Shown one piece after another: positions 1 to 10,676 of a stretch of 64,000 bases of DNA; the first letter of the stretch is position 1; every line of letters starts with the position of its first letter. The stretch covers positions 20,911,449 to 20,975,448 of the forward strand of contig CM055071.1 of assembly GCA_029204045.2 (NCBI GenBank). The letters run 5' to 3'. A model generated the notes under the pieces. It did not search any database, was not told the DNA's origin, and worked only from the letters and a program-made list of their open reading frames with translations. Source of the stretch: Tillandsia leiboldiana. Its lineage: Eukaryota; Streptophyta; Magnoliopsida; Poales; Bromeliaceae. Made by a program: the position numbers and the translations under genes.

Positions 1-203
1 AGCATGTACTAGGGTATATAACTCACTGCGGAGGCTTGCCTCGAACAACTCGACCTGATGTGGCCCATCGCGGGCGACAAAGGGCACGCAGTTGAGCAAC
101 TACATGAACTCCTGATGGTATACCTGAACTGGTGGGTCGTCCTGCTGGATACTCTTCAGATCATCCTCCAGCTTTTGTTTCGCATTGCTTGAGAAATAGG
201 TCC
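1..203 (-). pseudogene. H1 gypsy gag, downstream fragment
   Basis: Read on the minus strand this continues the gag reading frame that breaks off at 9750. It encodes the end of the capsid-like gag domain, with the same order of conserved residues as E2 gag (a stretch resembling QREFVRLTNCVPF, then a segment ending in an SEL-type motif). An in-frame TAG lies inside it. The two pieces were one gag before element E1 inserted, and the GGTCC at 199-203 is repeated at 9750-9754. The rest of H1 lies left of the window. The product would be a structural protein of the cytoplasmic virus-like particle, but this copy is dead. Confidence 0.8.
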
Positions 204-944
204 TGTAGTGATTCGGCTTTTACGTATATTTGTGACTCACATATTAGGTGATTATGCCCTTTAAGTGGAATAAAATTATTTAATTTTTGAAAGTCGGTCG
301 GTGCATGGTGCGGGTATTTTTCTGTCAAAGGGCTCAAAAAATGAAGACCGACGGTTCGATCGGATCGGGAATCCCATGTACGGATCTCCCGAAACGGGGT
401 TTTTAAGATCGCGGTGACTTAAGGTGTGCATCGAAATCCGTGTAAAATATCCGGTACGCTTTTTAGGGAGTTTCGGATTTTCCGTATGATTAATAAATTA
501 AGAAATTAATTAACCGGTGACAAGAAACAAATTTCGGAATTTCTATTCGCGATAATTAATTAATTGGGTAAATTAATTAATCGGTGACTAGGGTTAGAAA
601 AAGGGGTATATCAATACGCACGGAAGGAAAGATCTCACTTTCTGCGAAGAGAAACCCTAGCCGAAAGAGAGAATGTGAGAGAAAAAGAAAAGAAAGACGG
701 AACACTAGCCGAAGGAAAGAAGGAAGAAAAAAGGAGAAAGCGAAGGGGACCGATCATCCCGAACGACGAACCGGAGACGAAAACGCGGTCGGACGACGTC
801 CCCGTCAATTAATCCGGTGAGCCTCGTTACAATTTTGGGATTTTTCCTTATTTTTCCCTCGTTGGGTTTTGGGTCGCCCCCGTCGTCTCCGCCGCCGCCA
901 CCGTCGTTGCGCAAGATAAGGCACGGAGCGGACGACGAAGACGC

Positions 945-1345
945 GCGATGCCGCTAGGGCATCGCGCGGATGGAAGCCGCGGGCGGACGGACGCCGCCGC
1001 GGGCGGCTACCGCGGGAGCCGCGCGGGTCGTACCTGCGCGGGCAGCACCCACGCGGGCCCGCACTCGCGCGGGCGCTGCGCGGGGCGCCGCGCGGGCACC
1101 GCGCGGGCCCGCACCCACGCGGGCACCGCGCGGGCTCGCACCCGCGCGGGCACAGCGCGGGGCGCCGCGCGGGCCCGCACCCGCGCGGGGCGCAGCGCGG
1201 GCGCCGCGCGGGCCCGCACCCGCGTGGGGCGCCGCACGGGCCGAGCATCGTGCGGGCCGCACCCGCGCGGGCGCCGCCTGCGGAGACGCGCCGCGCGGTT
1301 CCAGGCCGCGCGGGGCTCCGGCGGGCGGCGACGGCCGCGCGGGGA
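945..1345. repeat. GC-rich CpG repeat inside E1 5' LTR
   Basis: Imperfect tandem units built from GCGCGGGC, CCGCACC and GCGCCGCGC. The 3' LTR carries a shorter version at about 8073-8375, and E2 has a similar but different repeat. It falls between splice-like sites at 817 and 1468. Being open in several frames on both strands is a by-product of composition. Confidence 0.85.
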
Positions 1346-2574
1346 TCCGGCCCTTGGTAAATTTGACGGGCTTTGGGGTTTTCCATCAAAGTAGGTAAAG
1401 TTGGACTTTCGTTTTGTAATGTTAGTGCGTGGTTTTGATTATAGTTTACACCTTTGGGCTCTTCTTAGGTCCAGGTGCGCGGCAAGAGTGTGCGGGAAAT
1501 CCAGGCGTTCCGATCTCCCCGCAACCAGGTGGGTACCCTTGCTATAAGTGCAACAAGTGCAGTAAGTGCACCTTGTCATCGTAAAAGGCTCGTTGAATTA
1601 TCTAATAAAGTAGATGGACTATTAGACCTTTCGCATAAATGTTTTCGTTTAAATTAACATGATAATCGTAGCGGCTGCGGTCGCGGGGACTTCACACATG
1701 CCGACATCGGCAATTTGGGGTGGGATGCTGCACGTACACAGGCGGATTGGCCTCCGCATGGGTGTACTTTTCTGGAGAAGTGGTCAACTTGACCCGTGTG
1801 CCTCACAAAGGGGTGGGAGCTGTGGGGGCCTCTTCACGCTAGCTACGGGGCCGCACTAGCACCGTGGAGAGGTTAAAAGCATCAAAAAGGGGTTGTGCAC
1901 GAGGGGAGACATCCGTCTCTCCGACAGGTACTCTGGGGTTGGTGCCCAGCGTAACTCGGTATTCTGGGGTTGGTGCCCAGCGTATTCTTGTGACAGGATT
2001 TTTGGCGAAAGGTTCCGGTGTAATCGGTTTGTACTTGAATCTATGATAATCTTAAGACATCTACTTTATTTGTCACTAACTTTACCCACTCCGTGACAGG
2101 TTTGACTAGGTGCGTTAGCCGGGATGGCGGTGAGACTGCGTCGCGAGGACCGTAGTCGTAGGACGCTCGCTATCCGTTATTTCTTGGGTTTATCTCATTT
2201 CCTTTTTGCTACGGTTGGTCTAATTTGCATTCGTGGTTCATGTTGGATGTAGACAATTAATTAGTCGGCACTGTGGACTGGATGCGTTTCTATGGTTTAG
2301 CTATACATTTGATGTTTTCGGGTGCGGCATGTGTTGATAACAACCAAAGGATTGCGAAAATGTTTTCCAAAGCGACGTGCCGTGTGGGCACGGATTTTAT
2401 AACTTCTGGTTTTATCCTTTCCAAACGGTGTGGCCGCTTTAATGGTGAATGTTTAATTGTTTTAAAATAAGGTGTCGGGTGGACACCGCTTGTAAAACCG
2501 TAGATGAATACTTCTCCTGCTTATGTTGATGACTATTGTATGGTTGATGGTTGATATTGTAAACGGGACGCAGT

Positions 2575-2623
2575 ACATATACAAAGGAGACTGTGTCCGT
2601 TCGCAGAGTGAATTTGTATATGT
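2575..2623 (+). other. Hairpin near the 3' end of E1 5' LTR
   Basis: ACATATACAAA pairs with TTTGTATATGT, with an inner CTGTG/CAGAG partial stem. It is followed by TAGCGGTCTG. The 3' LTR copy at 9593-9641 has the cleaner inner stem ACTCTG/CAGAGT and is followed by TGGCGGTCTG. Equivalent hairpins occur in the other gypsy LTRs of the window (see findings). Confidence 0.7.
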
Positions 2624-2736
2624 AGCGGTCTGTCGCGCGCCGAGGGCGAGGTTGATCTTCACGTAGAGAAAGAAAAAAAAAAATAATGTACGCATTTCCG
2701 CTTATCCAAAAACCTCCCGGGGCGTGACAGATTATA

Positions 2737-2747
2737 TGGTATCAGAG
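2737..2747 (+). other. E1 primer-binding site
   Basis: TGGTATCAGAG lies 7 bp after the LTR end and is complementary to the 3' end of initiator Met tRNA, the usual primer of plant LTR retrotransposons. The expected twelfth base C is A here. Confidence 0.85.
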
Positions 2748-2996
2748 AAAAACAACCATAACCATAGTAGTCGGTGATCCACATCCACAGTGTATGAAGC
2801 CACAAACAAATTAGACATGAGATAACCAAGGTGTTGATGCGGTAGTACGTGAGAGTACGGGGAAAACGGGGATCTAATGTAGGCGTATTCGTGAGTCTAG
2901 GTGCTAGGGTGATAACCTTAGGGTCAATGTGGTTTCTTTGTTTACAGCAGACAATGGCCAAATCAAGTCAGAAATGACAGGGTTGACGCGTTTCCT
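2748..2996 (+). other. E1 leader between primer site and gag
   Basis: Untranslated leader. No open frame or recognisable motif was seen. It probably held packaging signals. Confidence 0.5.
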
Positions 2997-4034
2997 TTGT
3001 ATGAACAGATAACGACTAGGATTCGGTCACCGAACACTAATTCCTTTGAAATGGACAGGATGGATCCCGTAGCTGCAGCCAACCGCTTGCTCCGCAACCA
3101 ACTGCGCGACGTGGCAGGGCAATTACTGGCTCTCACTGAACGACTATGCCTACTGACGCAAGACTTCGAGAATAACGACCGCACCCAGCGAGACGCCTGG
3201 GATGATACCCGTCGGGGGACGCCACCGGCAAGCTTCCCCACTTTCCATGAGGCGGTCAATTTGGCCCTACGGGCGGAGCGAGAACTAGCCGAAGCTCGTG
3301 CTCGGCAGAGGTATCCCTACCCCGGACCGGTGGAGGACCCCTTCCAGGAGGGCCCGGCGACCAAGCGCCCACGGGCCGAACGAAGGTTTGGGCAAACGAT
3401 GAAAAAGGGACCCGAACCGCCAAAGAGGCCCTGCCCCATATGCGGTTGGGCGCATATGGTGACCGACTGCCCATGGAGTCTCGACCACTGCTATCGGTGC
3501 GGCAAACCGGGCCACGCGCGATACGAGTGCCCCCGGAAGCCGGCCGTCACTAGGCCCCCGGCGCCGCGGCCCAAGAGACCGGGAAAACCGCCACCCCCAC
3601 CCCTCGGGGGAATCCAGATCCAGAGAGCCGGGCAAATCTACAGCCGAAGGGAGCGCGAAAGGACGAGCGAGTGCCGGCGGGGAGCGCGGAATTGCCACAG
3701 GGACCCTGCGTTATCTGCGGGAGAGCTCATCCGATCACGGAATGTCAGTGGAGGTACTACGACTGCAATCATTGTGGCAAGCCGGACCACACCCGGGCCT
3801 CCTGCCCTCAGGGGCCAACCCCTACCCCTGCCGCGCCACAACCGGGGGGACCGGAGAGTGCCGCGGCCCCCGTTCAGCCAGAGGACCCACCCAGCGACCA
3901 GCGCTCCGCAGACTCTTCAGACGCTAAGTCCCTCCCCCAGCACACGGTACGACGTTGGCCCAAGGGCTGTGGACGGAACCCCCGGGCTACTACGGTGGAG
4001 GACGCGACCTCCCAGAACAAGTAACAACAGGTAA
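2997..4034 (+). pseudogene. E1 gag, capsid core deleted, frameshifted at the end
   Basis: The open frame of 345 codons has a charged N-terminal part (about residues 1-70), a short alanine/arginine helix (82-103) and a twin zinc-binding module. That module is CX2CX3HX4C at residues 146-158 followed by a classic retroviral knuckle CX2CX4HX4C at 165-178. The central capsid domain, present in E2 with its WWKT-like motif, is missing, so this gag could not build a particle. The true start may be the Met codons near 3051. After about residue 205 the frame reads low-complexity sequence, and a second knuckle module lies in another frame (next entry). Knuckles bind the element's RNA in the particle. 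Confidence 0.75.
3671..4024 (+). pseudogene. Second gag zinc-knuckle module, other frame
   Basis: About 270 bp after the first module this frame repeats the arrangement: CX2CX3HX4C (starting CVICGRAH) then CX2CX4HX4C (CNHCGKPDHTRASC), followed by a proline/alanine-rich tail. It looks like a duplicated nucleocapsid module separated from the first by a frameshift. Alternatively the first frame is the original and this is a diverged tandem copy. It overlaps the end of the 2997-4034 frame, and neither tail resembles a known domain. Confidence 0.65.
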
Positions 4035-4400
4035 CTTCTATTTCCTCCTAGATTAGGAGCACCGGTTGCACTTTAGCCTACTACCCTGTTAGACTCTTTT
4101 CTCCTCTCCCTCTCTCCCCCTCCCGCCGTTCCCTCCCCTGACCCCGAAAGTGCCTAGTGCGGTTTTGGGGGAGGGGGAGGGGGAGGGGAAAATCTGTAGG
4201 TGTTAGCCGAAACCTCTCTCGGTCGATGTGCGCGGGCGGGTTTCGGAGCGTAGGAGACCCTTGCGTACTTAGTGAGATCTGTTAGGGGACAAGTGGGTCC
4301 CACCCTGCACCTTGCGGTCAAGGACCCATTAGACCGATAGGTAGTACAGTGCCACTTCCCAATGGGATTCGGCGACCCCGTTGTAAGGAAGTACCCGGAC
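4035..4400. other. Unassigned sequence in place of E1 protease
   Basis: E2 encodes the aspartic protease and linker between gag and reverse transcriptase. E1 has instead about 370 bp with no similarity I can see. It includes a pyrimidine-rich stretch (about 4090-4140) and a GGGGGA repeat (about 4165-4190). Homology to pol resumes near 4405. It may be filler DNA from break repair or a captured host fragment. No reading frame is supported. Confidence 0.6.
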
Positions 4401-7288
4401 GAGGTTCGGCGGAACTCCCCGGAATGCCACCGGAACGAGAGGTCGACTTCCCTATTGAACTACTCCCCGGCACCAAGCCCATCACCAAGGCACCGTACAG
4501 GATGGCCTTCGCAGAGTTGAAAGAACTCAAGGCAACGTTGGAGGACCTTTTGGACAAAGGTTTTATCAGGCCCAGCGCATCACCATGGGGCGCGCCCGTC
4601 CTATTCGTGAGAAAGAAGGACAGAAGCCTCCGTCTGTGCATTGACTACTGGGAAATAAATAAGGTCACCATTAAGAACAAGTAACCCCTGCCAAGGATTG
4701 ACGACCTTTTTGACCAACTACAAGGGGCAACGGTATTTTCAAAGATTGACCTCCAGTCGGGCTATCATCAGCTCAGGGTTAAGGGAGAGGACATCCCCAA
4801 AACGGCCTTCCGAACTCGCTACGGCCACTATGAATTTACAGTGATGCCTTTTGGGCTCACTAATGCCCCGGCAGTATTTATGGACATGATGAATAGGGTG
4901 TTCAAACCCTTCCTGGATTTATTCGTGGTGGTCTTCATTGACGATATCCTCATCTACTCTCGTACAGAGGAGGAACATGAAGAACATCTACGTACCGTCC
5001 TCCAGACCCTGCGGGAACAGAAACTCTACGCCAAACTCAAAAAGTGTGAGTTTTGGTTCCGCGAGGTGGATTTCTTGGGGCATGTGGTCTCGGCGTCTGG
5101 AGTCGCGGTGGACCCAAGGAAGATAGATTCGGTGACGGGCTGGCCCCGACCGACAACAGTGACGGAGGTTCGAAGCTTCCTGGGATTAGCCGGGTATTAC
5201 GGGCGCTTCGTGGAGGGCTTCTCTAAGATAGCCACCTCCTTGAATCGTCTAACTCGAAACGGGGAGAAGTTCATCCTGACGGATCAGTGCCAGAGAAGTT
5301 TCGAGGAGCTCAAGGATAGATTGACGCGGGCCCCGATTCTCGCCCTACCAGAACCAGGGGAGGATTACGATGTATTTTGCGATGCGTCGCGGAACGGACT
5401 GGGAGGAGTGCTTATGCAACGGGGAAAAGTTATAGCCTATGCATCAAGGCAACTCAAGGAGTACGAGCGGAATTACCCCGTGCACGATTTGGAACTCGCA
5501 GCGGTGGTGTTCGTCCTTAAGCTATGGAGACACTACTTATATGGGGCACACTGCAACGTATATTCAGATCATAAGAGCCTCAAGTACCTTTTCACCCAAA
5601 AGGAGTTAAACTTGCGACCGAGGCGGTGGCTCGAGCTACTGAAGGATTACGACTTGACGATCCACTACCATCCGGGAAAAGCAAACGTGGTAGCCGACGC
5701 CCTGAGTCGCAAGGGGCAGGCAGAGGAAGCGGGTGTGAGTGCTATCACCCAGCAAGACCGTCTGATTGCGGAATTCTCGCGGTTAAGATTGGAAGTGGTG
5801 CCGGCAGGTAGGGTCGCACAGCTTCTGACCTTGATAGTCAGACCCACCCTGCTGGACAGAATCCTGGAGGGGCAATCGACCGATGACCAACTACAACTTG
5901 TGCGAGGCAGGATAACCACCGACCAAGAAGGTGATTTCGCCGTAAGCTCGAACGGCACGATACGATTTCGGGGACGAATCTGTGTGCCGGACCTACCGGA
6001 GCTCAAAGAGGGGATCCTGAAGGAGGCGCATACCGCTCCTTATACGGCACACCCCGGAGGGACGAAGATGTACAAGGACGTCAAACAGACCTTCTGGTGG
6101 CCCAAGATGATGGAAGATGTGACTCGATTCGTGGCACACTGCCTGGTATGCCAACGAGTGAAGGCCGAGCTTCAACGCCCGGCAGGAAAGCTGCAGCCAC
6201 TACCGGTGCCCGAGTGGAAGTGGGAAATGATTACCATGGATTTTGTGACCGGATTCCCGAGATCGCCACAAGGACACGACGCGATATGGGTCATTGTGGA
6301 CCGTTTGACGAAATCGGCCCACTTTCTACCCATGCACACGACGTGGACTCGGGAACGACTGGCACAAACGTACATCAATGAGATAGTGAGGCTGCATGGG
6401 GTGCCGTTATCTATTACGTCGGACAGGGACACGCGATTCGTGTCGAATTTTTGGCAAAGTCTGCAACGAGCAATGGGGACCAAGTTGCATTTCAGTACGG
6501 CGTTTCACCCGCAGACCGACGGGCTGTCCGAGCGGGTGATCCAGATTGTGGAGGACATGCTTTGAGCGTGCGTTCTGGACTTGGGCGAAGGGTGGTCGCG
6601 ATGCCTACCCCTTGTGGAATTCGCCTACAACAACAGCTACCAGGCCAGTATTCAGATGGCTCCATACGAGGCTCTGTATGGGCGCCGCTGTCGGTCTCCA
6701 ATATGCTGGGACGACTTGGGTGAGCGTAAGTTCGTGGGCCCAGATTTGGTGGAGGAGACCGAGGCGAAGGTGCGATTGATCAGACAAAGACTGCTGACCG
6801 CCCAGAGCAGACAGAAAAGCTACGCGGACAATAGGCGACGAGACTTAGAGTTCATGGTGGGTGAGCATGTATTACTTCGAGTCTCGCCCTCCAAGGGGAA
6901 CCGACGTTTCGGCCTAAAAGGGAAATTAAGCCCGAGGTATGTGGGACCGTTCGAGATCCTAGAACGCGTGGGTCCGGTGGCGTACCGGTTAGCCTTGCCG
7001 CCGAACCTCGAACGGGTCCACAACGTTTTCCATGTCTCAATGCTCCGGAAGTACCTCGCTGACCCCTCCCATGCCTTGGATGCTTCCACCATCGAGTTGC
7101 GGGAGGATTTGAGCGTCGAGGAGACGCCGGTGCGGATTTTGGCAAGAGAGGATAAGAGGTTGCGTAACCGAACTATTCCCTATGTAAAGGTCCAATGGAG
7201 CAACCACGAAGAGCGCGAAGCGACATGGGAACTGGAATCAAGAATGAAAGAATGTTTTCCTGAGTTGTTTAGCGAGGGTTGTACTTAA
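4401..7288 (+). pseudogene. E1 pol: reverse transcriptase, RNase H, integrase, chromodomain
   Basis: One reading frame with two in-frame stops: TAA at 4682-4684, where E2 has a Tyr codon, and TGA at 6563-6565, where E2 has CGA. Domains in order: RT with LCIDY near 4637 and the catalytic FIDD at about 4934-4945; RNase H with CDAS, DLELAA, YSDH and ADALSR; integrase HHCC finger (H397, H404, C434, C437 counted from Met 4841); integrase DDE core D467, D528 and E564 with 35 residues between the last two; a GPF/Y-type motif near 6945; and a chromodomain over the last 50 codons. The chromodomain of this group is thought to bind histone marks and guide integration. Protease is absent. The frame ends at TAA 7286-7288. 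Confidence 0.92.
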
Positions 7289-7306
7289 GTTTCGAGGACG
7301 AAACTT
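7287..7306 (+). other. Conserved hairpin at the end of E1 pol
   Basis: AAGTTTCG and CGAAACTT form a perfect 8-bp stem around AGGA and overlap the pol stop codon. The same element stands just before the 3' LTR in E2 (17881-17900, one mismatch), in both T internal domains (30888-30907, 36440-36459) and in H3 (about 61596-61615, minus strand). The purine-rich AAAGTGTGAGTGG up to 7324 is the likely polypurine tract. Confidence 0.8.
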
Positions 7307-7324
7307 TTTATAAAGTGTGAGTGG

Positions 7325-9749
7325 TGTAGTGACTCGGCTTTTACGTATATTTGTGACTCACATATTAGGTGATTATGCCCTTTAAGTGGAATAAAATTAT
7401 TTAATTTTCGAAAGTCGGTCGGTGCATGGTTCGGGTATTTTTCTGTCAAAGGGCTCGAAAAATGAAGACCGACGGTGCGATCGGATCGGGAATCCGATGT
7501 ACGGATCTCCCGAAACAGGGTTTTTAAGATCGCGGTAACTTAAGGTGTGCATCGAAATCCGTGTAAAATATCCGGTAGGCTTTTTAGGGAGTTTCGGATT
7601 TTCTGTATGATTAATTAATTAAGAAATTAATTAACCGGTGACAAGAAACTAATTTCGGAATTTCTATTTGCGATAATTAATTAATTGGGTAAATTAATTA
7701 ATCGATGACTAGGGTTAGAAAAAGGGGTATATTAATACGCACGGAAAGAAAGATCTCACTTTCTGCGAAAAGAAACCCTAGCCGAAAGAGAGAACGTGAG
7801 AGAAAAAGAAAAGAAAGATGGAACCCTAGCCGAAGGAAAGAAGGAAGAAAAAAGGAGAAAGCGAAGGGGACCGATCATCCCGAACGACGAACCGGAGACG
7901 AAAACGTGGTCGGACGACGTCCCCGTCAATTAATCCGGTGAGTAAACCCTCGTTACAATTTTGGGATTTTTCCTTATTTTTCCCTCGTTGGGTTTTCGAT
8001 CGCCCCCGTCGTCTCCGCCGCCACCACCGTCGTTGCGCAAGATAAGGCACGGAGCGGACGACGGAGACGCGCAATGCCGCTAGGGCATCACGCGGATGGA
8101 AGCCGTGGGCGGACGGACGCCACCGCGTGCAGCTACCGCGGGAGCCGCACGGGTCGTACCCGCGCGGGCGCCGCGCGGGCAGCATCCGCGCGGGCCCGCA
8201 CCCGCGCGGGCGCCGCGCGGGGCACCGCGCGGGGCGCCGCGCGGGCCCGCACCCGCGCCGGGCGCCGCGCGGGCCGCACCCGCGCGGGCGCCGCCTGCGG
8301 AGACGAGCCGCGCGGTTCCAGGCCGCGCGGGGCTCCGGCGGGCGGCGACGGCCGCGCGGGGATCCGGCTCTTGGTAAATTTGACGGGCTTTGGGGTTTTT
8401 CGTCAAAGTAGGTAAAGTTGGACTTTCGTTTTGTAATGTTAGTGCGTGGTTTTGATTATAGTTTACCCGTTTGGACTATTCTTAGGTCCAGGTGCGCGGC
8501 AAGAGTGTGCGGGAAATCCAAGCGTTCCGATCTCCCCGCAACCAGGTGGGTACCCTTGCTATAAGTGCAACAAGTGCAGTAAGTGCACCATGTCATCGTA
8601 AAAGGCTCGTTGAATTATCTAATAAAGTAGATGGACTATTTGACCCTTCGCATAAATGTTTTCATTTAAATTAACATGATAATCGTAGCGGCTGCGGTCG
8701 TGGGGACTTCACACATGCCGACATCGGCAATTTTAGGGTGGGATGCTGCACGTACACAGGCGGATTGGCCTCCGCATGGGTGTACTTTTCCGGAGAAGTG
8801 GTCAACTTGACCCGTGTGCCTCACAAAGGGGTGGGAGCCGTGGGGGCCTCTTCACGCTAGCTACGTGGCCGCACTAGCACCGTGGAGAGGTTAAAAGCAT
8901 CAAAAAGGGGTTGTGCACGAGGGGAGACTTCTGTCTCTCCGACAGGTACTCTGGGGTTGGTACCCAGCGTAACTCGGTATTCTGGGGTTGGTGCCCTGCG
9001 TATTCTTGTGACAGGGTTTTTGGCGAAAGGTTCCGGTGTAATCGGTTTGTACTTGAATCTATGATAATCTTAAGACATCTACTTTATTTGTCACTGACTT
9101 TACCCACTCCGTGACAGGTTTGACTAGGTGCGTTAGCCGGGATGGCGGTGAGACTGCGTCACGAGGACCGTAGTCGTAGGAGGCTCGCTATCCGTTATTT
9201 CTTGGGTTTATCTCATTTCCTTTTTGCTACGGTTGGTCTAATTTGCATTCGTGGTTCATATTGGATGTAGACAATTAATTAGTCGGCACTGTGGACTGGA
9301 TGTGTTTCTATGGTTTAGCTATACATTTGATGTTTTCGGGTGCGGCATGTTTTGATAACAACCAAAGGATTGCGAAAATGTTTTCCAAAGCGACGTGCCG
9401 TGTGGGCACGGATTTTATAGCTTCTGGTTTTATCCTTTCCAAATGGTGTGGCCGCTTTAATGGTGAATGTTTAATTGTTTTAAAATAAGGTGTCGGGTGG
9501 ACACCGCTTGTAAAACCGTAGATGAATACTTCTCCTGCTTATGTTGATGACTATTGTATGGTTGATGGTTGATGTTGTAAATTGGACGCCGTACATATAC
9601 AAAGGAGACTCTGTTCGTTCGCAGAGTGAATTTGTATATGTGGCGGTCTGTCGCGCGCCAAGGGCGTGGTTGATATTCACGTAGAGAAAGGAAAAAAAAA
9701 TAATAATGTACGCATTTTCGCTTATCCAAAAACCTCCCAGGGCGTGACA
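7325..9749 (+). repeat. E1 3' LTR
   Basis: Direct repeat of 204-2729 with scattered substitutions, and a shorter GC-rich block at about 8073-8375. It starts TGTAGTGA and ends GTGACA, directly followed by the TSD GGTCC. Splice-like sites lie at 7938 (CCG|GTGAGT) and 8485 (TTCTTAG|GTCC). Confidence 0.93.
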
Positions 9750-10328
9750 GGTCCCCAGAAGCATACATCGGAACTCTGACCAGGGCAGACGCCGGGTGGT
9801 CCGGAACTCTAATGGCTCCACCCGACGCCACCAAGCATCTGCATCTCCGTCTTGGCAGTGTACCGCCATGTGCACTCGGTACCTCGAGTCGATGAAGAAA
9901 TATCTGAAAAGCTTCTCCATTGCAGATAACCACGTCCCAACCTCCCACGGCTGCATGTTCCGCCCCGAGAATCTAGGCGGTCCGTGCTGACAAAACTTGG
10001 CGAGCTTGTCAGCAATATCCTGCTCCTCAGCCAGGGTCAAAGGCTGGGCCACTCCTTGAGCCCCGCTGCTCGATGATGGCGCCGCCAGAACAAATGGTAC
10101 TACCGATGGCGCAGGGGCCTCCAGAACCGTCGGAGGCGGTGCCTCCCTCTGTGCAAGTAGCTGCTTGATCCGCTGCTCCTGCCGGCGGTTGCTCTCAGCC
10201 AACTGGGCCACCAAGGCCCTCAACTCGCTAATCTCCAAAGATCTGGTCTGCTCCGGCTCAATAGGGGGTGTACGGGCACCCCGGGTAGGGATCCAACGTC
10301 GGGGAGGCCTCCTGCCACAAGAAACCAC
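9750..10328 (-). pseudogene. H1 gypsy gag, N-terminal part
   Basis: Minus-strand frame starting with ATG at 10328. It has a basic, proline-rich start, a glutamine-rich helix near residues 35-65 likely to be coiled, and the capsid domain with a conserved tryptophan-containing motif (DADAWWRR). The frame is cut at the E1 insertion, and the codons on both sides join in frame across the TSD into 203-1. The open frame that runs on into the E1 LTR is an artefact of the insertion. Confidence 0.82.
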
Positions 10329-10581
10329 AAATCATCACACAACCATACACGACCCAATCTAGCGAAAGTCAAGGACATCCCACTATTTCTGTAACTTTAT
10401 GTTGTCTGCAGCCAACATAACTGTCCCACAGAAATAGGATATGTCGATCCCTCTTCACTCACAGGAAGAGTCAAATGTATAAATCACCGACTTTCGCAAA
10501 ATATCACGTCTCTCACGCCCTAACATCCTATGGTCCGCTAAAAGCCTAGGGTTTCCTCAATCCCAACTGACCTATCCCTAA
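10329..10581 (-). other. H1 leader between primer site and gag
   Basis: Untranslated leader on the minus strand. No feature was recognised. Confidence 0.5.
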
Positions 10582-10593
10582 GCTCTGATACCA
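10582..10593 (-). other. H1 primer-binding site
   Basis: GCTCTGATACCA on the + strand is TGGTATCAGAGC on the minus strand, a perfect 12-base complement of initiator Met tRNA. It lies 7 bp from the LTR end at 10601 and fixes H1 as minus strand. Confidence 0.92.
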
Positions 10594-10650
10594 CCTAATC
10601 TGTCACGCCCCGGGTGTAAACCAGAACCCGGGGCTGTCCACAGATCCGCC

Positions 10651-10676
10651 GTGCACACGGAATTTCCCGCGTACAC
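10651..10676 (-). other. Terminal hairpin of H1 LTR
   Basis: On the minus strand GTGTACGCGG faces CCGTGTGCAC with a short AAATT-type loop (8 of 10 pairs, the rest G-U or mismatch). It is followed directly by GGCGGATCTG. It is the counterpart of the hairpins in E1, E2, G3, T and H3. Confidence 0.55.

Larger units (their letters stand above)
204..2729 (+). repeat. E1 5' LTR
   Basis: Direct repeat of 7325-9749, starting TGTAGTGA and ending GCGTGACA. It is about 100 bp longer than the 3' copy, mostly because of extra units in the GC-rich repeat at about 945-1345. In order it holds a U3 block with GGATCTCCCG, a weak TATA-like site near 607, a telobox-like AAACCCTAG near 652, the GC-rich repeat, a shared segment with CAGGTGGGTAC, an AATAAA near 1602 and a terminal hairpin at 2575-2623. 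Short arginine/alanine-rich ORFs in the GC repeat are not genes. Confidence 0.93.
204..9749 (+). mobile_element. E1: Ty3/gypsy chromovirus (Tekay/Del-like), full length but inactive
   Basis: The element has two long LTRs (204-2729 and 7325-9749), a primer-binding site, gag, pol with a C-terminal chromodomain and a purine-rich tract before the 3' LTR. LTRs begin TGTAGTGA and end TGACA. The TSD GGTCC flanks it at 199-203 and 9750-9754. It lies inside the gag of the opposite-strand element H1. Gag lacks its capsid core, the protease region is replaced by unrelated sequence, and pol has two in-frame stops, so it cannot move by itself. The chromodomain places it among chromoviruses; the Tekay assignment is by resemblance. 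Confidence 0.93.

Noticed and set aside
948..1398. Several overlapping 76-194 codon ORFs rich in Arg, Ala, Gly and Pro
   Set aside because: They lie in the GC-rich LTR repeat, are open in many frames on both strands and differ in length between the two LTRs. Composition explains them.
3256..3698. Minus-strand ORFs of 72 and 137 codons opposite E1 gag
   Set aside because: Shadows of the GC-rich gag reading frame with no motif of their own.
9480..9749. C-terminal part of the minus-strand gag ORF running into the E1 LTR
   Set aside because: The frame is open by chance across the insertion joint. The real gag continues at 203.
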